A DNA stretch of 64,000 nt from Polyangium mundeleinium (GTDB lineage: Bacteria; Myxococcota_A; Polyangia; Polyangiales; Polyangiaceae): contig NZ_JAQNDO010000001.1 in assembly GCF_028369105.1 (NCBI RefSeq), forward strand, positions 11,564,501 to 11,628,500. Direction: 5' to 3'. Below are positions 1-9,508 of this stretch, in pieces. Position 1 is the stretch's first letter. Each line of letters begins with the position of its first letter. The translations under genes were made by a program, and so were the position numbers. A model generated the notes under the pieces. It was not told where the DNA came from, did no database searches, and worked only from the letters and a program-made list of their open reading frames with translations.

Positions 1-554
1 GAGAGGTGCGCGAGCTTTACACGAGCACCTTCCGGGGATGGATGGCCGCGCGCCTCGGCGGTCGGGGCGGGGCTCTCGATGCGCTGCTCGACGCATTGCT
101 GCGGGGAGACGCGGAGCGATTGGAGCGGCTGCTCCAGGCGTTCGTGACGAACGTCCTTTCGCACCATGACGTCGGGTTCTTCGGGCCGGAGCGCGTGTAC
201 CAGGCGTTCATCGTGGGCCTGCTGGCGACGCTGGAGCCGGACTACCAGGTCCGCTCGGACCGCGAATCCGGCCACGGGCGCGCGGACGTCCTCGTGCGCC
301 CGGCTCGTCCGGGAAAGCCGGGCGTCGTGCTCGAATTGAAGGTCGTCAAGGCCGCGCGCCGCGCCCCGGAGAAAGCGCTCGCCGAAGGCCTCGCGCAGAT
401 CCGCGAGAAGGAGTACGCCGCCGAGCTACGGGCCGCAGGGGCCGAGCCGGTGCACGCGTTCGCCGCCGCGTTCGACGGAAAACGCGTATGGGTCCGCGCC
501 GCGACGCTCTCGCCGGAGGAGCCCTCCCCCCGGAAAAAAGCGCGCAAGCGCTGA
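1..554 (+). CDS. PD-(D/E)XK nuclease-like protein, C-terminal part
   Basis: This is the C-terminal part of a gene that enters from the left edge. About 182 codons are visible, ending in TGA at 552-554; the GTG at 6 is only the first in-frame start codon in view. The region after the motif GHGRADVLV continues to VVLELKVVK, giving the D...ExK arrangement of a PD-(D/E)XK nuclease fold. It matches the C-terminal module (DUF1703/PDDEXK_9 type) that usually follows an AAA-ATPase-like domain in bacterial proteins of unknown function. The tail is a basic stretch rich in Lys and Arg. It converges on the next gene with 6 bp between the stop codons. Fold assignment is fairly safe; activity and partner are not known. 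Confidence 0.75.
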   Translation, partial: EVRELYTSTFRGWMAARLGGRGGALDALLDALLRGDAERLERLLQAFVTNVLSHHDVGFFGPERVYQAFIVGLLATLEPDYQVRSDRESGHGRADVLVRPARPGKPGVVLELKVVKAARRAPEKALAEGLAQIREKEYAAELRAAGAEPVHAFAAAFDGKRVWVRAATLSPEEPSPRKKARKR

Positions 555-560
555 GCTGCG

Positions 561-1949
561 TCAGCGATACATCCGATCGATCCGCGTCTCCGGCGACCGC
601 GGATCGAAGAGCACGAGCGCCACGTAGAACACCCACTCCGCCGGCTTCATCACGAGGTACACCACGTCCGACACCCACGCCGGGCGCAGGTGGTTGCACA
701 CGGGCCGCGCGAGGAGGTCGTATGTTCGTCGGGCCAAACGACCGAAGCGGGGCCAGCGCTCGTGGAGGAGATCCTCGAACGCGTTCGCCACCGCGAGCTG
801 CCGGTTCACCACGATCGGTACGCCGCCGCGCCGGCCCATGCGGAGCGGGCGCACGAGCCAGGAATGACCGCGCGCGGCCACGGTGCAGAGGTAATGGCAA
901 TCGCCGGGGAGCACCTCCACCGGGAGCCGCGAGAGCGTGTAGTCGCACGTCCGCGTGAAGACCTGGAGCGCGCCCGCCGCGTGGCCCAGCCAAACCGCCT
1001 GGAGGACCGCGTGCGCGCCGAGCAGCACCGGCGACAAGGCGAGGGCGCGGAGCAGGGTCGGGAGATGGATCTTGTCGGGCAGGAAGGATTGCTCCGGGCC
1101 TTCACGATACACGGTAAGCGGTTTTCCGATGGCCCGCGCCTCCGCGCCCCGCGAGCGCAGGCGGTGGCGGAGCTCCGCGCCGTAGAGGATCACGGTCAGG
1201 ACCGGGGACAAACAGGGCAAGAAGGCCGGCGGGAACACCACGCCAATGAGCACCCATTTGCCGAAATGCACCGCGAGCAGCACGTGGATGGCCATTCCCG
1301 CGAGCATGCCCGCGTGCACGAGGAGCTCGGCCATCGCCGGGTGCAACGCCGCGCGCCTGCGCCGCGAGACCACGTACGCGAGCGCCGTCACGAGGTGAAA
1401 CGCGAGCAGGCCGAAGACCTCGGGCTCGGCGAGCGGGCGGAAGACCTCGCCGCTCGCCTCGCACTCCATCACCTGGCACGTCGCGTTGACGATGTGGTTG
1501 TAGAAAAGCCCCCACGCGGGGAGGATGCCGAGGACGAGGACGTCCGCCCACGCCAGAGCCGCGCCGCGCCCCTGCGTTCGGGTGCGACGGTAGAGCTTGA
1601 TGACGGCCCAGATCCCGATGCCGACGGCCGCGATCCCGAAGCAGATGAACGCGAGGCCGCGGGCTCCCGTGGCGAGCGCGACGAGAGCCGCGACGGTCGG
1701 TGAGACGTACCCGATGACGAGCAACGTCACGAGCGCGGCGTCCGCGAGGCGGCTGTGCGTGGAGGGCGTCGGTTCGGGCACCACGAGCGGAGCCTCGGGC
1801 GGAGCCTCGGGCGGAGCCTCAGGCAAAGACCCAGGCGGCCACGTGAGGAGCGGCTCGGAACGCGGCAGGATCGCATGTTCGTCGGCGGGTGCCTCAGGCC
1901 CCTTGTCGCGTTCGTGTTCCTCGGAATCCATGCGCTCTCCGCGGCCCAT
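561..1949 (-). CDS. multi-pass membrane protein, possibly DUF6688-like
   Basis: A 462-residue membrane protein. An acidic, Pro-rich N-terminus carries three EAPP repeats (residues about 42-53). Hydrophobic segments follow around residues 60-115, 125-145, 170-190, 200-225 and 230-255. A soluble C-terminal half of about 200 residues contains several His and Cys (for example GDCHYLC). I chose the ATG at 1949, preceded by GAGG at 4 bp; the ATG at 1931 is an alternative. The order of parts resembles the family listed as DUF6688, but I hold that loosely. It is divergent from murA, 117 bp away. No function can be assigned. Confidence 0.7.
   Translation of the reverse strand: MGRGERMDSEEHERDKGPEAPADEHAILPRSEPLLTWPPGSLPEAPPEAPPEAPLVVPEPTPSTHSRLADAALVTLLVIGYVSPTVAALVALATGARGLAFICFGIAAVGIGIWAVIKLYRRTRTQGRGAALAWADVLVLGILPAWGLFYNHIVNATCQVMECEASGEVFRPLAEPEVFGLLAFHLVTALAYVVSRRRRAALHPAMAELLVHAGMLAGMAIHVLLAVHFGKWVLIGVVFPPAFLPCLSPVLTVILYGAELRHRLRSRGAEARAIGKPLTVYREGPEQSFLPDKIHLPTLLRALALSPVLLGAHAVLQAVWLGHAAGALQVFTRTCDYTLSRLPVEVLPGDCHYLCTVAARGHSWLVRPLRMGRRGGVPIVVNRQLAVANAFEDLLHERWPRFGRLARRTYDLLARPVCNHLRPAWVSDVVYLVMKPAEWVFYVALVLFDPRSPETRIDRMYR
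1789..1824. repeat. three tandem 12-bp repeats inside a coding region
   Basis: Three direct copies of GGAGCCTCGGGC, the last with one change. On the minus strand they encode EAPP repeats in the N-terminal tail of the membrane protein. The repeat keeps the reading frame, so copy number could vary without disrupting the gene. Confidence 0.85.
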
Positions 1950-2066
1950 CGTACCTCGTGCCCTGCGAGCTGACACGCGGATCCTACCCACGCCTACATA
2001 CGCGGTACGGTGCGCAGCGCGCCAAACGTTCGCCTTCCCGCGCGAATCATGCGAAGAGTCGGAGCC

Positions 2067-3338
2067 ATGGACGTCATCCGGATTCGCGGTGGAAAGCAGC
2101 TTCAGGGCAAGATCCGCGTGAGCGGCGCGAAGAACGCGGCGCTGCCGATCCTGTGCGCGACGCTCCTCTCGGACGGCGAGAGCATCCTGCGCAACGTGCC
2201 GGCGCTGAAGGACATCGAGACCACGGGGGAGCTGCTCCGGGTGCTCGGGCGCAACGTGATGGTCGACCCGCCCCTCGTGCGCGTCGCCGGCGGCCCCGAG
2301 GCGAACCCCGAGGCCCCCTACGAGCTCGTCAAGCAGATGCGCGCCAGCGTGCTCGTGCTCGGGCCCCTCGTCGCGCGCTACGGCCGCGCCAAGGTGAGCC
2401 TCCCCGGCGGATGCCAGATCGGCTCGCGCCCGGTCGACCAGCACTTGAAGGGCCTCGAAGCGCTCGGCGCGACGATCCGCCTCGCGAACGGCTACATCAA
2501 CGCCGAGTGCAAGCGGCTGAAGGGCGCCGAGGTCGTCTTCGACATGCCGACCGTGACGGGCACCGAGAACATCATGATGGCCGCGGCGCTCGCGAAGGGC
2601 CGCAGCACGCTGGTCAACTGCGCCCGCGAGCCGGAGGTCGAGGAGCTCGGCCGCGTGCTGAACAAGATGGGCGCGCGCGTCGACGGCGCGGGCACGGACG
2701 TCATCCACATCGAGGGGCGTGACGAGCTCGACCCGTTCGACCATGCGATCATCTCGGACCGCATCGAGACCGGGACGTACATGGTCGCGGCGGCGGCAGC
2801 GGGCGGCGACGTGCTGCTCGAGAACGCGCCGCTCGAGGACCTCGAAGCCGTGGTGGCGAAGCTCCGCGCGACGGGCGTGGAGGTCGGGCGCGAGGGCGAC
2901 TGCGTGCGCATCCGCCGCGACCCCGACCGGCCGCTGCGCGCGGTGGACGTGGTGACCGCGCCGCATCCCGGCTTCCCGACGGACATGCAAGCGCAGTTCA
3001 TGGTGCTGATGTGCCTGGCGCGCGGGACGTCGCGGATCGTCGAGACGATCTTCGAGAACCGGTTCATGCACGTGCCGGAGCTGCGCCGCATGGGCGCGGA
3101 GATCGACACGGACGGGCACACGGCGCACGTGCACGGCGGTCGCCCGCTCTCGGGCGCGAAGGTCATGGCCACGGATCTTCGCGCGAGCGCGTCGCTCGTC
3201 ATCGCGGGGCTGCTCGCGACGGAGGGCGAGACCGAGGTCTTGCGCGTCTACCACCTCGATCGCGGCTACGAATACATGGAGCGCAAGCTCGCGACGCTTG
3301 GCGCGGATACGGTGCGGATCAAGGGGCAGCCGGGGTGA
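2067..3338 (+). CDS. murA: UDP-N-acetylglucosamine 1-carboxyvinyltransferase
   Basis: First committed step of peptidoglycan synthesis: transfer of enolpyruvate from PEP to UDP-GlcNAc in the cytoplasm. The 423-residue length is normal for the family. The N-terminus [18 protein letters not shown] and the following [10 protein letters not shown] are the family signature, which fixes the start at 2067 rather than the ATGs at 2049 or earlier; GGAG lies just upstream. The catalytic Cys is Cys116 in [11 protein letters not shown], the fosfomycin target in this family. The late motif RAGASL-like segment (here [13 protein letters not shown]) is present. The stop overlaps the hisG start by 4 bp, so the two genes are probably translationally coupled. 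Confidence 0.97.
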   Translation: MDVIRIRGGKQLQGKIRVSGAKNAALPILCATLLSDGESILRNVPALKDIETTGELLRVLGRNVMVDPPLVRVAGGPEANPEAPYELVKQMRASVLVLGPLVARYGRAKVSLPGGCQIGSRPVDQHLKGLEALGATIRLANGYINAECKRLKGAEVVFDMPTVTGTENIMMAAALAKGRSTLVNCAREPEVEELGRVLNKMGARVDGAGTDVIHIEGRDELDPFDHAIISDRIETGTYMVAAAAAGGDVLLENAPLEDLEAVVAKLRATGVEVGREGDCVRIRRDPDRPLRAVDVVTAPHPGFPTDMQAQFMVLMCLARGTSRIVETIFENRFMHVPELRRMGAEIDTDGHTAHVHGGRPLSGAKVMATDLRASASLVIAGLLATEGETEVLRVYHLDRGYEYMERKLATLGADTVRIKGQPG

Positions 3339-3976
3339 ACGAGGGTCCGCTCTCGATCGCCGTCCCGAAAGGCCGCATTCTCAAGGCGCTCGCGCCCCTG
3401 TTTTCCCGGGCGGGCCTCGACGTGGGCCCGCTGCTCGCCGACGACCGGCGGCTCGTGCGTGACGACGCCGCCGGCCGCCTGCGCTACGTGTTCCTCAAGC
3501 CCGACGACGTGCCGACGTACGTGGAGTACGGCGCGGTGGACCTCGGCATCGCCGGGCGGGATACGTTGCTCGAAAAAAAGGCGGACCTCTACACGCCGCT
3601 CGACCTCGGAATCGGCCGATGCCGCCTCGCGGTGGCGGGGCCGCGGGGCAAACCGGCGCCGGACGTGCCGCGCGTGGCCACGAAATACCCGCGTATCGCT
3701 GCGGATTTTTTCGCCAAAAAGGGGATTCAGGCCGAGGTGATCCCCGTCTCCGGCTCGGTGGAGCTCGCGCCGCTCGTGGGTTTGTCGGACCTGATCGTCG
3801 ACGTGGTCGAGACGGGGAAAACCCTCGAAGAGAATGACCTCGAAGTGATCGAGACGGTCGCCGAGGTGAGCACGATGCTCATCGCGAACCGCGCCGCGTA
3901 CAAGCTCCGCGCGGCGGAGATCCGGCCGCTTTGTGAGGCCCTCGGCAAGGCCGTGGCGGAGGCTGCCTCTCCCTGA
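3335..3976 (+). CDS. hisG: ATP phosphoribosyltransferase, short form
   Basis: First step of histidine synthesis (ATP plus PRPP to phosphoribosyl-ATP). GTG start at 3335 overlaps the murA stop as GTGA. Motifs: [14 protein letters not shown] at the N-terminus, a [19 protein letters not shown] loop, and the PRPP-binding segment [18 protein letters not shown]. At 213 residues it is the short form, which lacks the C-terminal regulatory ACT-like domain and in other bacteria needs HisZ as a partner. No hisZ or other his gene lies in this window, so the partner must be elsewhere. Co-transcription with murA rather than a his operon is inferred from the overlap. Confidence 0.95.
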   Translation: MNEGPLSIAVPKGRILKALAPLFSRAGLDVGPLLADDRRLVRDDAAGRLRYVFLKPDDVPTYVEYGAVDLGIAGRDTLLEKKADLYTPLDLGIGRCRLAVAGPRGKPAPDVPRVATKYPRIAADFFAKKGIQAEVIPVSGSVELAPLVGLSDLIVDVVETGKTLEENDLEVIETVAEVSTMLIANRAAYKLRAAEIRPLCEALGKAVAEAASP

Positions 3977-4037
3977 TCCGGCGTTGACCTCGCTCTCGAA
4001 GCCGGCCTACGATATCGTAGAAAGCGAGGAATCCATC

Positions 4038-6326
4038 ATGAACATGCGCGGAACGATGCGCGTCGCGGCGCTCGGGCTGCTCGCGGGCGGAATGGTGTTC
4101 GCCTGCGGAGACGGCGGGAGCACGACCTCCACGGGCACGAACGCGGGCGGCTCCGGGGGCGCGGGCGGCGCTACAGGCGGCGGCGGGACGGGCGGAGATG
4201 CGGGGTCGGGCGGCGACGTGTTCACGGACGCCGGATGCCCGACGGCGCAAATCTGCGGCGACGCGTGCTGCCCCACGGGCGAGACCTGCGCGCTCGGGAC
4301 GACGTGCGCCCGCGAGCAGCCGCCTTGCACGACGAACGACGATTGCTTGTTCGATAGCTACTGCCACGAGGGGAAATGCGTCCCCTATGGCATTCCCGGC
4401 GCGCAGGAGAACGATCCGAGCTGCACGAGCCCCGTGGAAATCGGCGCCATCGTGCCGTCCGAGCAATGCCGCTGGACCGGGCCGCCCGACGGCGACGCGC
4501 ATCCGAACAACTTTCAGGTGATGGCCACGCCCGTCGTCGTCGATTTCGATTTCGACAGCGACCCGAACACGCTCTCGCCCTCCATCGTCTTCACCTCGTT
4601 CCCCACGGCGGGCAGCTACACGAACCCCGGCGTCCTGCGCGTCATCAGCGGGAAGGATTGCTCGCAACAATTCAGCTTCGACGCCGCGGCGGACGCGACC
4701 ATGTCGCCCGCGTCGGTGGCCGTCGGTGACCTCGACGGCGATGGCCGGGCGGAAATCGTCGCGGCGCGCCACGGCGGCGGCGTCCTTGCGTTCCGCTTCG
4801 ATCCCGCGACGAATACGTTCGCCCAGCTCTGGCGCTCCGGCACGTGCCCCGGAGGCTCCGGCCCGCCGACCACGTTCGACACGACGGGCGGCGCGGACAA
4901 ATGGAGCGGGCCTTCGATTCACGACCTCGACGACGACGGCAAACCCGAGATCCTCTACGGCGCCACGGTCTACCGCGCCGATGGCTGCATGGCGTCGAAC
5001 AGCCTCGGCTTCCCTGCCTACAGCAAGGGCCTCGTGCCCGTCGTCGCCGATGTCGACGAGGATGGGAAGATGGAGCTCGTGCTCGGCAATGGCATCTATC
5101 AATGGGATGCCGCGGCCGGCGATTGGGTCGTGGAGGCTTATTTCGCGCCCGGCGGCCTCGCCGCGGGTCAGGTGGCCGTGGCCGAGCTCGGCAACTTCCC
5201 GCTGGAGGCGTTCGGCGGACAGGATCGCGCGGAGGTCGTGGTCGTGTCGGGCGGGAGCATTCGCGTGCAGACGCTCACCGGCACCGTGGTCTTCGGGCCC
5301 GTCACGATCCCGGGCGGCGGCACGGGCGGTCCCCCCACGATCGCCGATTTCGACGGGGATGGCCGGCGCGAATTCGCGAGCGCGGGCGGGACGCAGTACG
5401 TCGTCTTCGATTTCGACTGCCTCGCGGGCGGCGACCCCGCGAAATGCGGCGGGCAAGCGCCGGGCACGGGCATCCTCTGGAGCCAGCCTTCGAAGGACGC
5501 GAGCTCCAACGTGACCGGGTCGAGCGTCTTCGACTTCGATTACGACGGCAAGGCCGAGGCGGTCTACGCCGACGAATGTTTCCTCCGCGTCTACGACGGG
5601 ACGACGGGCGCCGTCATTTACAGCGTCGCGCGTTCGTCGGGGACGACCTACGAGAACCCCGTGATCGTGGACGTGGACGGGGATTACCACACGGAGATCG
5701 TCACGGCCGTGAACAACTACGCGGGCAACCTCGGCTGCCCCGCCACGGATCCGCTCTTCCCGAACGCGACGTTCAGCCAGAACCACGGCATTCTGGTCCT
5801 GCGCGACGAGCAGGAGCGCTGGGCGGCCTCGCGGCCGGTGTGGAATCAGCACGCGTACGCCGTCACGCACGTCGGCGATCACGGCGAGATCCCCAAGACG
5901 TCGAGCGTGGCGATCAACTGGAAGGCGCCGGAGCTCAACAATTTCCGCCAGAACGTGCAGGGCGACCTCGAAGCGCTCGGGCAGCCCGATCTCACGGCGG
6001 GCGGGGACGTGGGCGCCGTGAAATGCGTGGGGACCCTCGCGACGATCGAGGCCCGGGTATGCAACCGCGGCACGCTCCCGATGGTGAGCGGCACCGAGGT
6101 CACGTTTTATGACGGCTCGGCGATGGGGCCCGCGCTCTGCACGGCCGCGATCCCGGTCGCGCTCGGCGTGAAGGAGTGCACGATCGTGAGTTGCCAGGCG
6201 GATCTCGGCGGCAAGAAGCTCGACATCTACGTCCGCGTCGACCCGCAGACGCAGACGCTCGAGTGCCACGAGAAGAACAACGACGCCCTTTATACCGGCG
6301 TCGAGTGCGGCGCCGTGCCGAACTGA
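4038..6326 (+). CDS. secreted FG-GAP/VCBS-repeat lipoprotein
   Basis: A 762-residue exported protein. The start ATG at 4038 has GCGAGGA 7 bp upstream. A signal peptide ends in a lipobox-like VFAC, followed by a Gly/Ser/Thr-rich linker and a short Cys-rich stretch (residues about 70-125). The main body has at least six FG-GAP/VCBS-type calcium-binding loops, such as VGDLDGDGRAEIV, IHDLDDDGKPEIL, VADVDEDGKMELV, IADFDGDGRREF and VFDFDYDGKAEAV, typical of a seven-bladed propeller. The C-terminal 100 residues look like a CARDB-type beta domain (EARVCNRGTLPM, LECHEKNNDA). Likely a surface lipoprotein that binds ligand or polymer; the substrate is unknown. Confidence 0.88.
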   Translation: MNMRGTMRVAALGLLAGGMVFACGDGGSTTSTGTNAGGSGGAGGATGGGGTGGDAGSGGDVFTDAGCPTAQICGDACCPTGETCALGTTCAREQPPCTTNDDCLFDSYCHEGKCVPYGIPGAQENDPSCTSPVEIGAIVPSEQCRWTGPPDGDAHPNNFQVMATPVVVDFDFDSDPNTLSPSIVFTSFPTAGSYTNPGVLRVISGKDCSQQFSFDAAADATMSPASVAVGDLDGDGRAEIVAARHGGGVLAFRFDPATNTFAQLWRSGTCPGGSGPPTTFDTTGGADKWSGPSIHDLDDDGKPEILYGATVYRADGCMASNSLGFPAYSKGLVPVVADVDEDGKMELVLGNGIYQWDAAAGDWVVEAYFAPGGLAAGQVAVAELGNFPLEAFGGQDRAEVVVVSGGSIRVQTLTGTVVFGPVTIPGGGTGGPPTIADFDGDGRREFASAGGTQYVVFDFDCLAGGDPAKCGGQAPGTGILWSQPSKDASSNVTGSSVFDFDYDGKAEAVYADECFLRVYDGTTGAVIYSVARSSGTTYENPVIVDVDGDYHTEIVTAVNNYAGNLGCPATDPLFPNATFSQNHGILVLRDEQERWAASRPVWNQHAYAVTHVGDHGEIPKTSSVAINWKAPELNNFRQNVQGDLEALGQPDLTAGGDVGAVKCVGTLATIEARVCNRGTLPMVSGTEVTFYDGSAMGPALCTAAIPVALGVKECTIVSCQADLGGKKLDIYVRVDPQTQTLECHEKNNDALYTGVECGAVPN

Positions 6327-6373
6327 CGCCCTCCCTTCGTGCTCCCATGTATCATCCCTCCCTGGAGGTGATG

Positions 6374-7780
6374 ATGCACGCCCCGCGCTTTTCCTCGATA
6401 AAGAGCCCCCTCGCCGCCCTCGGCGTTCTCCTCGCGACGCTCGGCGCCGCAAAGACCGCCTCGGCCACGGGCATGCAGGGCCATATCTACATGGCCCAGT
6501 GCGCCGCCGAGCAGGTCACGGAGCCGCGGCTCCGCGCCGTCTTCGATGCCCACCTGAACGACCTCTCGAACGGCGCATTTTTCCCCGACTCCGGCTACAC
6601 CGCCGAGGACCACGATCAAGGCGAAATCCCGCACTGGGAGCAATACGTGCAAGGATACGTCGAGCTGATCCGCGCGCGGTACGGGGACAAGCCGCTCGAC
6701 AACCCGGAAGCCGCGGTGCACGTGGCGTTCTTGATGGGGCTCGCGGCGCATGGGATCACGGATTCGACGTTTGATTCGCTGCTCTACGAGCGCGCGGACC
6801 AGGTCGACCCGGGCGACATGGATACCTTCGACATGGCGATGGACATCTTCCTCGTCCACGACCATCCGCGGTATTACCTGCCCGAGGTCGCCGTCGACGC
6901 GAAGACACAAAGCGAGATCTTCGAGCAGAAGATCGCCCATCCCGTGACGCCCGAGGCGATCCAGAAGGCCATGTCGACGGCCAGGTCCGGCATCTTCTTG
7001 GTGGCGAACTACCTGTACATCGGCGCCGACGAGTACGGGGAGAGGTTCCCCTGGGCCCGGCAAAGCCTGCGTGATCCGCGGACGCCCGGCGGATATCCGT
7101 TCGGCGCCCGGGTCACGATGGGGTATTACCGCGAGATCCTCCGCCGCCTCGACGGCGATCCCTCGGCCGACGCCGTGGTCATCGGCCAATACCCGGACGA
7201 GGCTTATCCGCTCGCGACGCTCGAGAACACGCGGCCCGACGGGAACATCGTGTTGTTCTTCGGCGAGGGAATGGACCGGGCCACGATCGACGACGCGGTC
7301 GTGACCGTGCGCGACGGCGCAGGGGCCGTGGTTCCCACGACGGTCAGCGTGTATCGCGGCGACCAGTGGGCGAACGTGCTGCGCATTGCGGCGCAGCAGC
7401 CCTGGCAGCCGTCGACGAAATACACGGCGACCTTGCACAAGTCGATCAAGACGCTCGCCGGCGTCTCGCCGACCGAGGATCACGTCTTTTCGTTCACGAC
7501 CTGCACGCCGGCGTCCCCGGGCGGCGATTGCCCGGTGCAGGTCGGGCCGCCGCCCGCCTCGTCCTGCCCGAAGCTCGACGCGGGGTATACGATGCGGCCC
7601 GAGGAGATGCCGCCGGAGGAGGAGGAGCCGCCTCCGCCGACGAACGTGGATCCCGTCACGCAGGACGAGAGCAGCTGTACGGCCGCGCCGGCCCGCCGCG
7701 AGGCGAGCGCCGGGTCGCTTCTTGCGCTCGCCGGCGCATGCATGGCGCTCGTCGCACGGCGGCGCGGCCGTCGTCCCTGA
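6374..7780 (+). CDS. secreted zinc-dependent phospholipase C-like protein with sorting tag
   Basis: A 468-residue exported protein. A near-perfect ribosome binding site GGAGGTGAT supports ATG 6374 over the overlapping ATG 6371. Signal peptide residues 1-32. Residues about 33-240 are helical with spaced His and Asp (GHIYMAQC, HLNDLSNGAFFPDSG, AHGITDSTFDSLLYER, HDHPRYYLPE), the layout of the zinc-dependent phospholipase C/S1-P1 nuclease fold. An Ig-like (Big_5-type) domain follows (residues about 290-380), then a Pro/Glu-rich linker. The C-terminus has a Cys, a hydrophobic stretch (SLLALAGACMALVA) and RRRGRRP, matching the MYXO-CTERM surface-sorting pattern. Lipid or nucleic acid could be the substrate. 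It abuts the next gene stop-to-stop. Confidence 0.82.
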   Translation: MHAPRFSSIKSPLAALGVLLATLGAAKTASATGMQGHIYMAQCAAEQVTEPRLRAVFDAHLNDLSNGAFFPDSGYTAEDHDQGEIPHWEQYVQGYVELIRARYGDKPLDNPEAAVHVAFLMGLAAHGITDSTFDSLLYERADQVDPGDMDTFDMAMDIFLVHDHPRYYLPEVAVDAKTQSEIFEQKIAHPVTPEAIQKAMSTARSGIFLVANYLYIGADEYGERFPWARQSLRDPRTPGGYPFGARVTMGYYREILRRLDGDPSADAVVIGQYPDEAYPLATLENTRPDGNIVLFFGEGMDRATIDDAVVTVRDGAGAVVPTTVSVYRGDQWANVLRIAAQQPWQPSTKYTATLHKSIKTLAGVSPTEDHVFSFTTCTPASPGGDCPVQVGPPPASSCPKLDAGYTMRPEEMPPEEEEPPPPTNVDPVTQDESSCTAAPARREASAGSLLALAGACMALVARRRGRRP

Positions 7781-9382
7781 TCAGCCGCACATCCCGTTCG
7801 GCAAGCACCGCTCGCCCACGCCGCATGCCGTGCCGCCGCAGGTGCACTGCCCGTTGCCCCCGCACGTGCCCGCCGTTCCGGCATTACAATCGGCGTCCGC
7901 GTCGCAGCGGCACGTGGGCGCCTGCGGGATCATGCCGCCGCAGACGAAGCCGGTCGGGCACGCGCGGCCACAAGCGCCGCAGTTCGCGGCGTCCGTGTAG
8001 GGATTCACGCAGGCCGCGGGGCTCTGGCAGCAGAGCATGTTCGCGGCGCACGCGGCGCCGCCGTTGCACGTGCATGCATTGCCCATGCACACCTCGCCGG
8101 CCGCGCAGGTCGTCCCATTGCAGCTACAGAGCCCCGCCTGGGGGGAGGGGCAGCTGCCGCCTCCGCCGCACTCGTTGTTCGTGCTGCAGCCGCAGAACTT
8201 CTGCTGGAGGGGGCCGCGGTCGCAGTCGAGACCGCCGCTGCAATCGTTGCCGCAGCCGCCGCAGTTGGCGTCGTCTTGCTGGGCGTTCCGCTCGCAGCCG
8301 TTGTCGTTGCCCAACGCGGGCATCGTGCAGTTCGCGAACCCGAGATCACACGTCGAATCGCAGACGCCGGCCGTGCAGCTCTTCGAGGCGACGTTCGTCC
8401 CGGAGCACGCGCGGCCGCAGACGCCGCAATGGTCGATGTTCGTCGCCGTGTTCGTCTCGCAGCCGTCCGAGGGATCGTTGTTGCAATCGCCCGTCCCCGC
8501 CGCGCAGCCGAGCGTGCACATCCCGTTCGTGCATGTCGCCAGCGGGCCGCCGGGACAGACGTTGTTGCACGCGCCGCAGTTCATCGGGTCGTTCTGGAGG
8601 TTCAGCTCGCAGCCCGTGGCGTCCATCATGTCGCAATCGCCGAAGCCGTTTTCGCACGCGCCGAGCGTGCACGTGCCCATGTCGCACGTCTCGGCCGCGT
8701 TCGCGAAGTCGCACGTGTCGCCGCAGAAGTTGCAATCGAGCAGCGTGCCGAGCGCGGTCTCGCAGCCGTCGCTCGTGTTCATGTTGCAATCGGCCGTCCC
8801 CGGTTCGCAGGGGTTCGGCTCGCACTTGCCCTCGACGCAGGACTCGAAGACGGTGCAGGCCGAGTCACAGCCGCCGCAATGCAGCGGATCCGCCTGGGTG
8901 TTCGCCTCGCAGCCGGTCTGCGCCATCATGTCGCAATCGGCGAACCCCGGCGTGCACGGGCCGAGCCCGCACTGGCCCGCCTCGCACGTCGCCGTCGCGT
9001 TCGCCGCCATGCAGGCCGTGCCGCACCCGCCGCAGTTGCTCGGGTCGGTGGCCGTGTTCGACTCGCACCCGCTCGTCGCGAGGCCGTCGCAATCGGAGAA
9101 CCCCGCCTCGCACGTGCCCACGGCGCAGGCGCCGTCGACACACACGGCCGTCGCATTCGCGACGTTGCAGGGGCTGCACCCCGCGCCGCAGCCGAAGGCC
9201 GGATCGTCGGCGGCGACGCACACGTCATTGCAGCTCACCTGGCCGGTCGGGCACGCAGACGAGCCGCCATTGCCACCGCTGCCCCCCGTCGGTTCGAACT
9301 GATCGAAATCCTGGGTACAGCTCGCGACACCCAGGCCCGCGAGGGCCAAGGCCATGAGGGCAGACAAAACACCAAACCGCAT
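7781..9382 (-). CDS. Cys-rich tandem-repeat lipoprotein
   Basis: A 533-residue exported protein with signal peptide and lipobox LGVASC. After a Gly/Ser linker, almost the whole protein is a chain of about six to seven Cys-rich units of about 45 residues. The pattern is roughly C..G..DCD....GCE.N...D..NCG.C...C........C..G.C. A C-terminal part holds irregular Cys-rich motifs (CSCNGTTCAAGEVC, CQSPAACVNPYTDAANCG). Disulfide-rich, repetitive lipoproteins of this type are a myxobacterial speciality; adhesion or cell-surface display is a guess. The stop codon touches that of the convergent PLC-like gene, with no base between them. Confidence 0.88.
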   Translation of the reverse strand: MRFGVLSALMALALAGLGVASCTQDFDQFEPTGGSGGNGGSSACPTGQVSCNDVCVAADDPAFGCGAGCSPCNVANATAVCVDGACAVGTCEAGFSDCDGLATSGCESNTATDPSNCGGCGTACMAANATATCEAGQCGLGPCTPGFADCDMMAQTGCEANTQADPLHCGGCDSACTVFESCVEGKCEPNPCEPGTADCNMNTSDGCETALGTLLDCNFCGDTCDFANAAETCDMGTCTLGACENGFGDCDMMDATGCELNLQNDPMNCGACNNVCPGGPLATCTNGMCTLGCAAGTGDCNNDPSDGCETNTATNIDHCGVCGRACSGTNVASKSCTAGVCDSTCDLGFANCTMPALGNDNGCERNAQQDDANCGGCGNDCSGGLDCDRGPLQQKFCGCSTNNECGGGGSCPSPQAGLCSCNGTTCAAGEVCMGNACTCNGGAACAANMLCCQSPAACVNPYTDAANCGACGRACPTGFVCGGMIPQAPTCRCDADADCNAGTAGTCGGNGQCTCGGTACGVGERCLPNGMCG

Positions 9383-9508
9383 CGACGCCTCCGTCGGGGA
9401 AAACCGCGACCTCGGGCACGATTATCCAGATCGGCGGAAAGTTCAATTGTTTTGTCGATGTACGCCCGGCAGGAGGGGGGCGCGCCGGCCGCAAAAACGG
9501 AGGCGTCG
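9383..9508. other. intergenic, lipoprotein promoter region
   Basis: A short gap between two minus-strand genes, with the most AT-rich bases around 9421-9455. On the minus strand TTGAAC followed 14-16 bp later by GATAATCG could be part of a promoter for the Cys-rich lipoprotein, but the spacing is poor. No clear terminator for the pyrimidine operon is visible here. Confidence 0.3.

Noticed and set aside
1950-3254. Minus-strand reading frame extending the membrane protein across murA
   Set aside because: It is the complement of murA, Arg/His/Ala-rich without domains; the membrane protein has its own start at 1949.
3879-6452. 857-codon minus-strand frame
   Set aside because: Lies opposite the FG-GAP lipoprotein, low-complexity Arg/Ala composition, no start context or domain.
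7781-9382. Regular repeats considered as a CRISPR-like array
   Set aside because: Repeats are imperfect, about 135 bp apart and keep a Cys-rich protein frame with a signal peptide.
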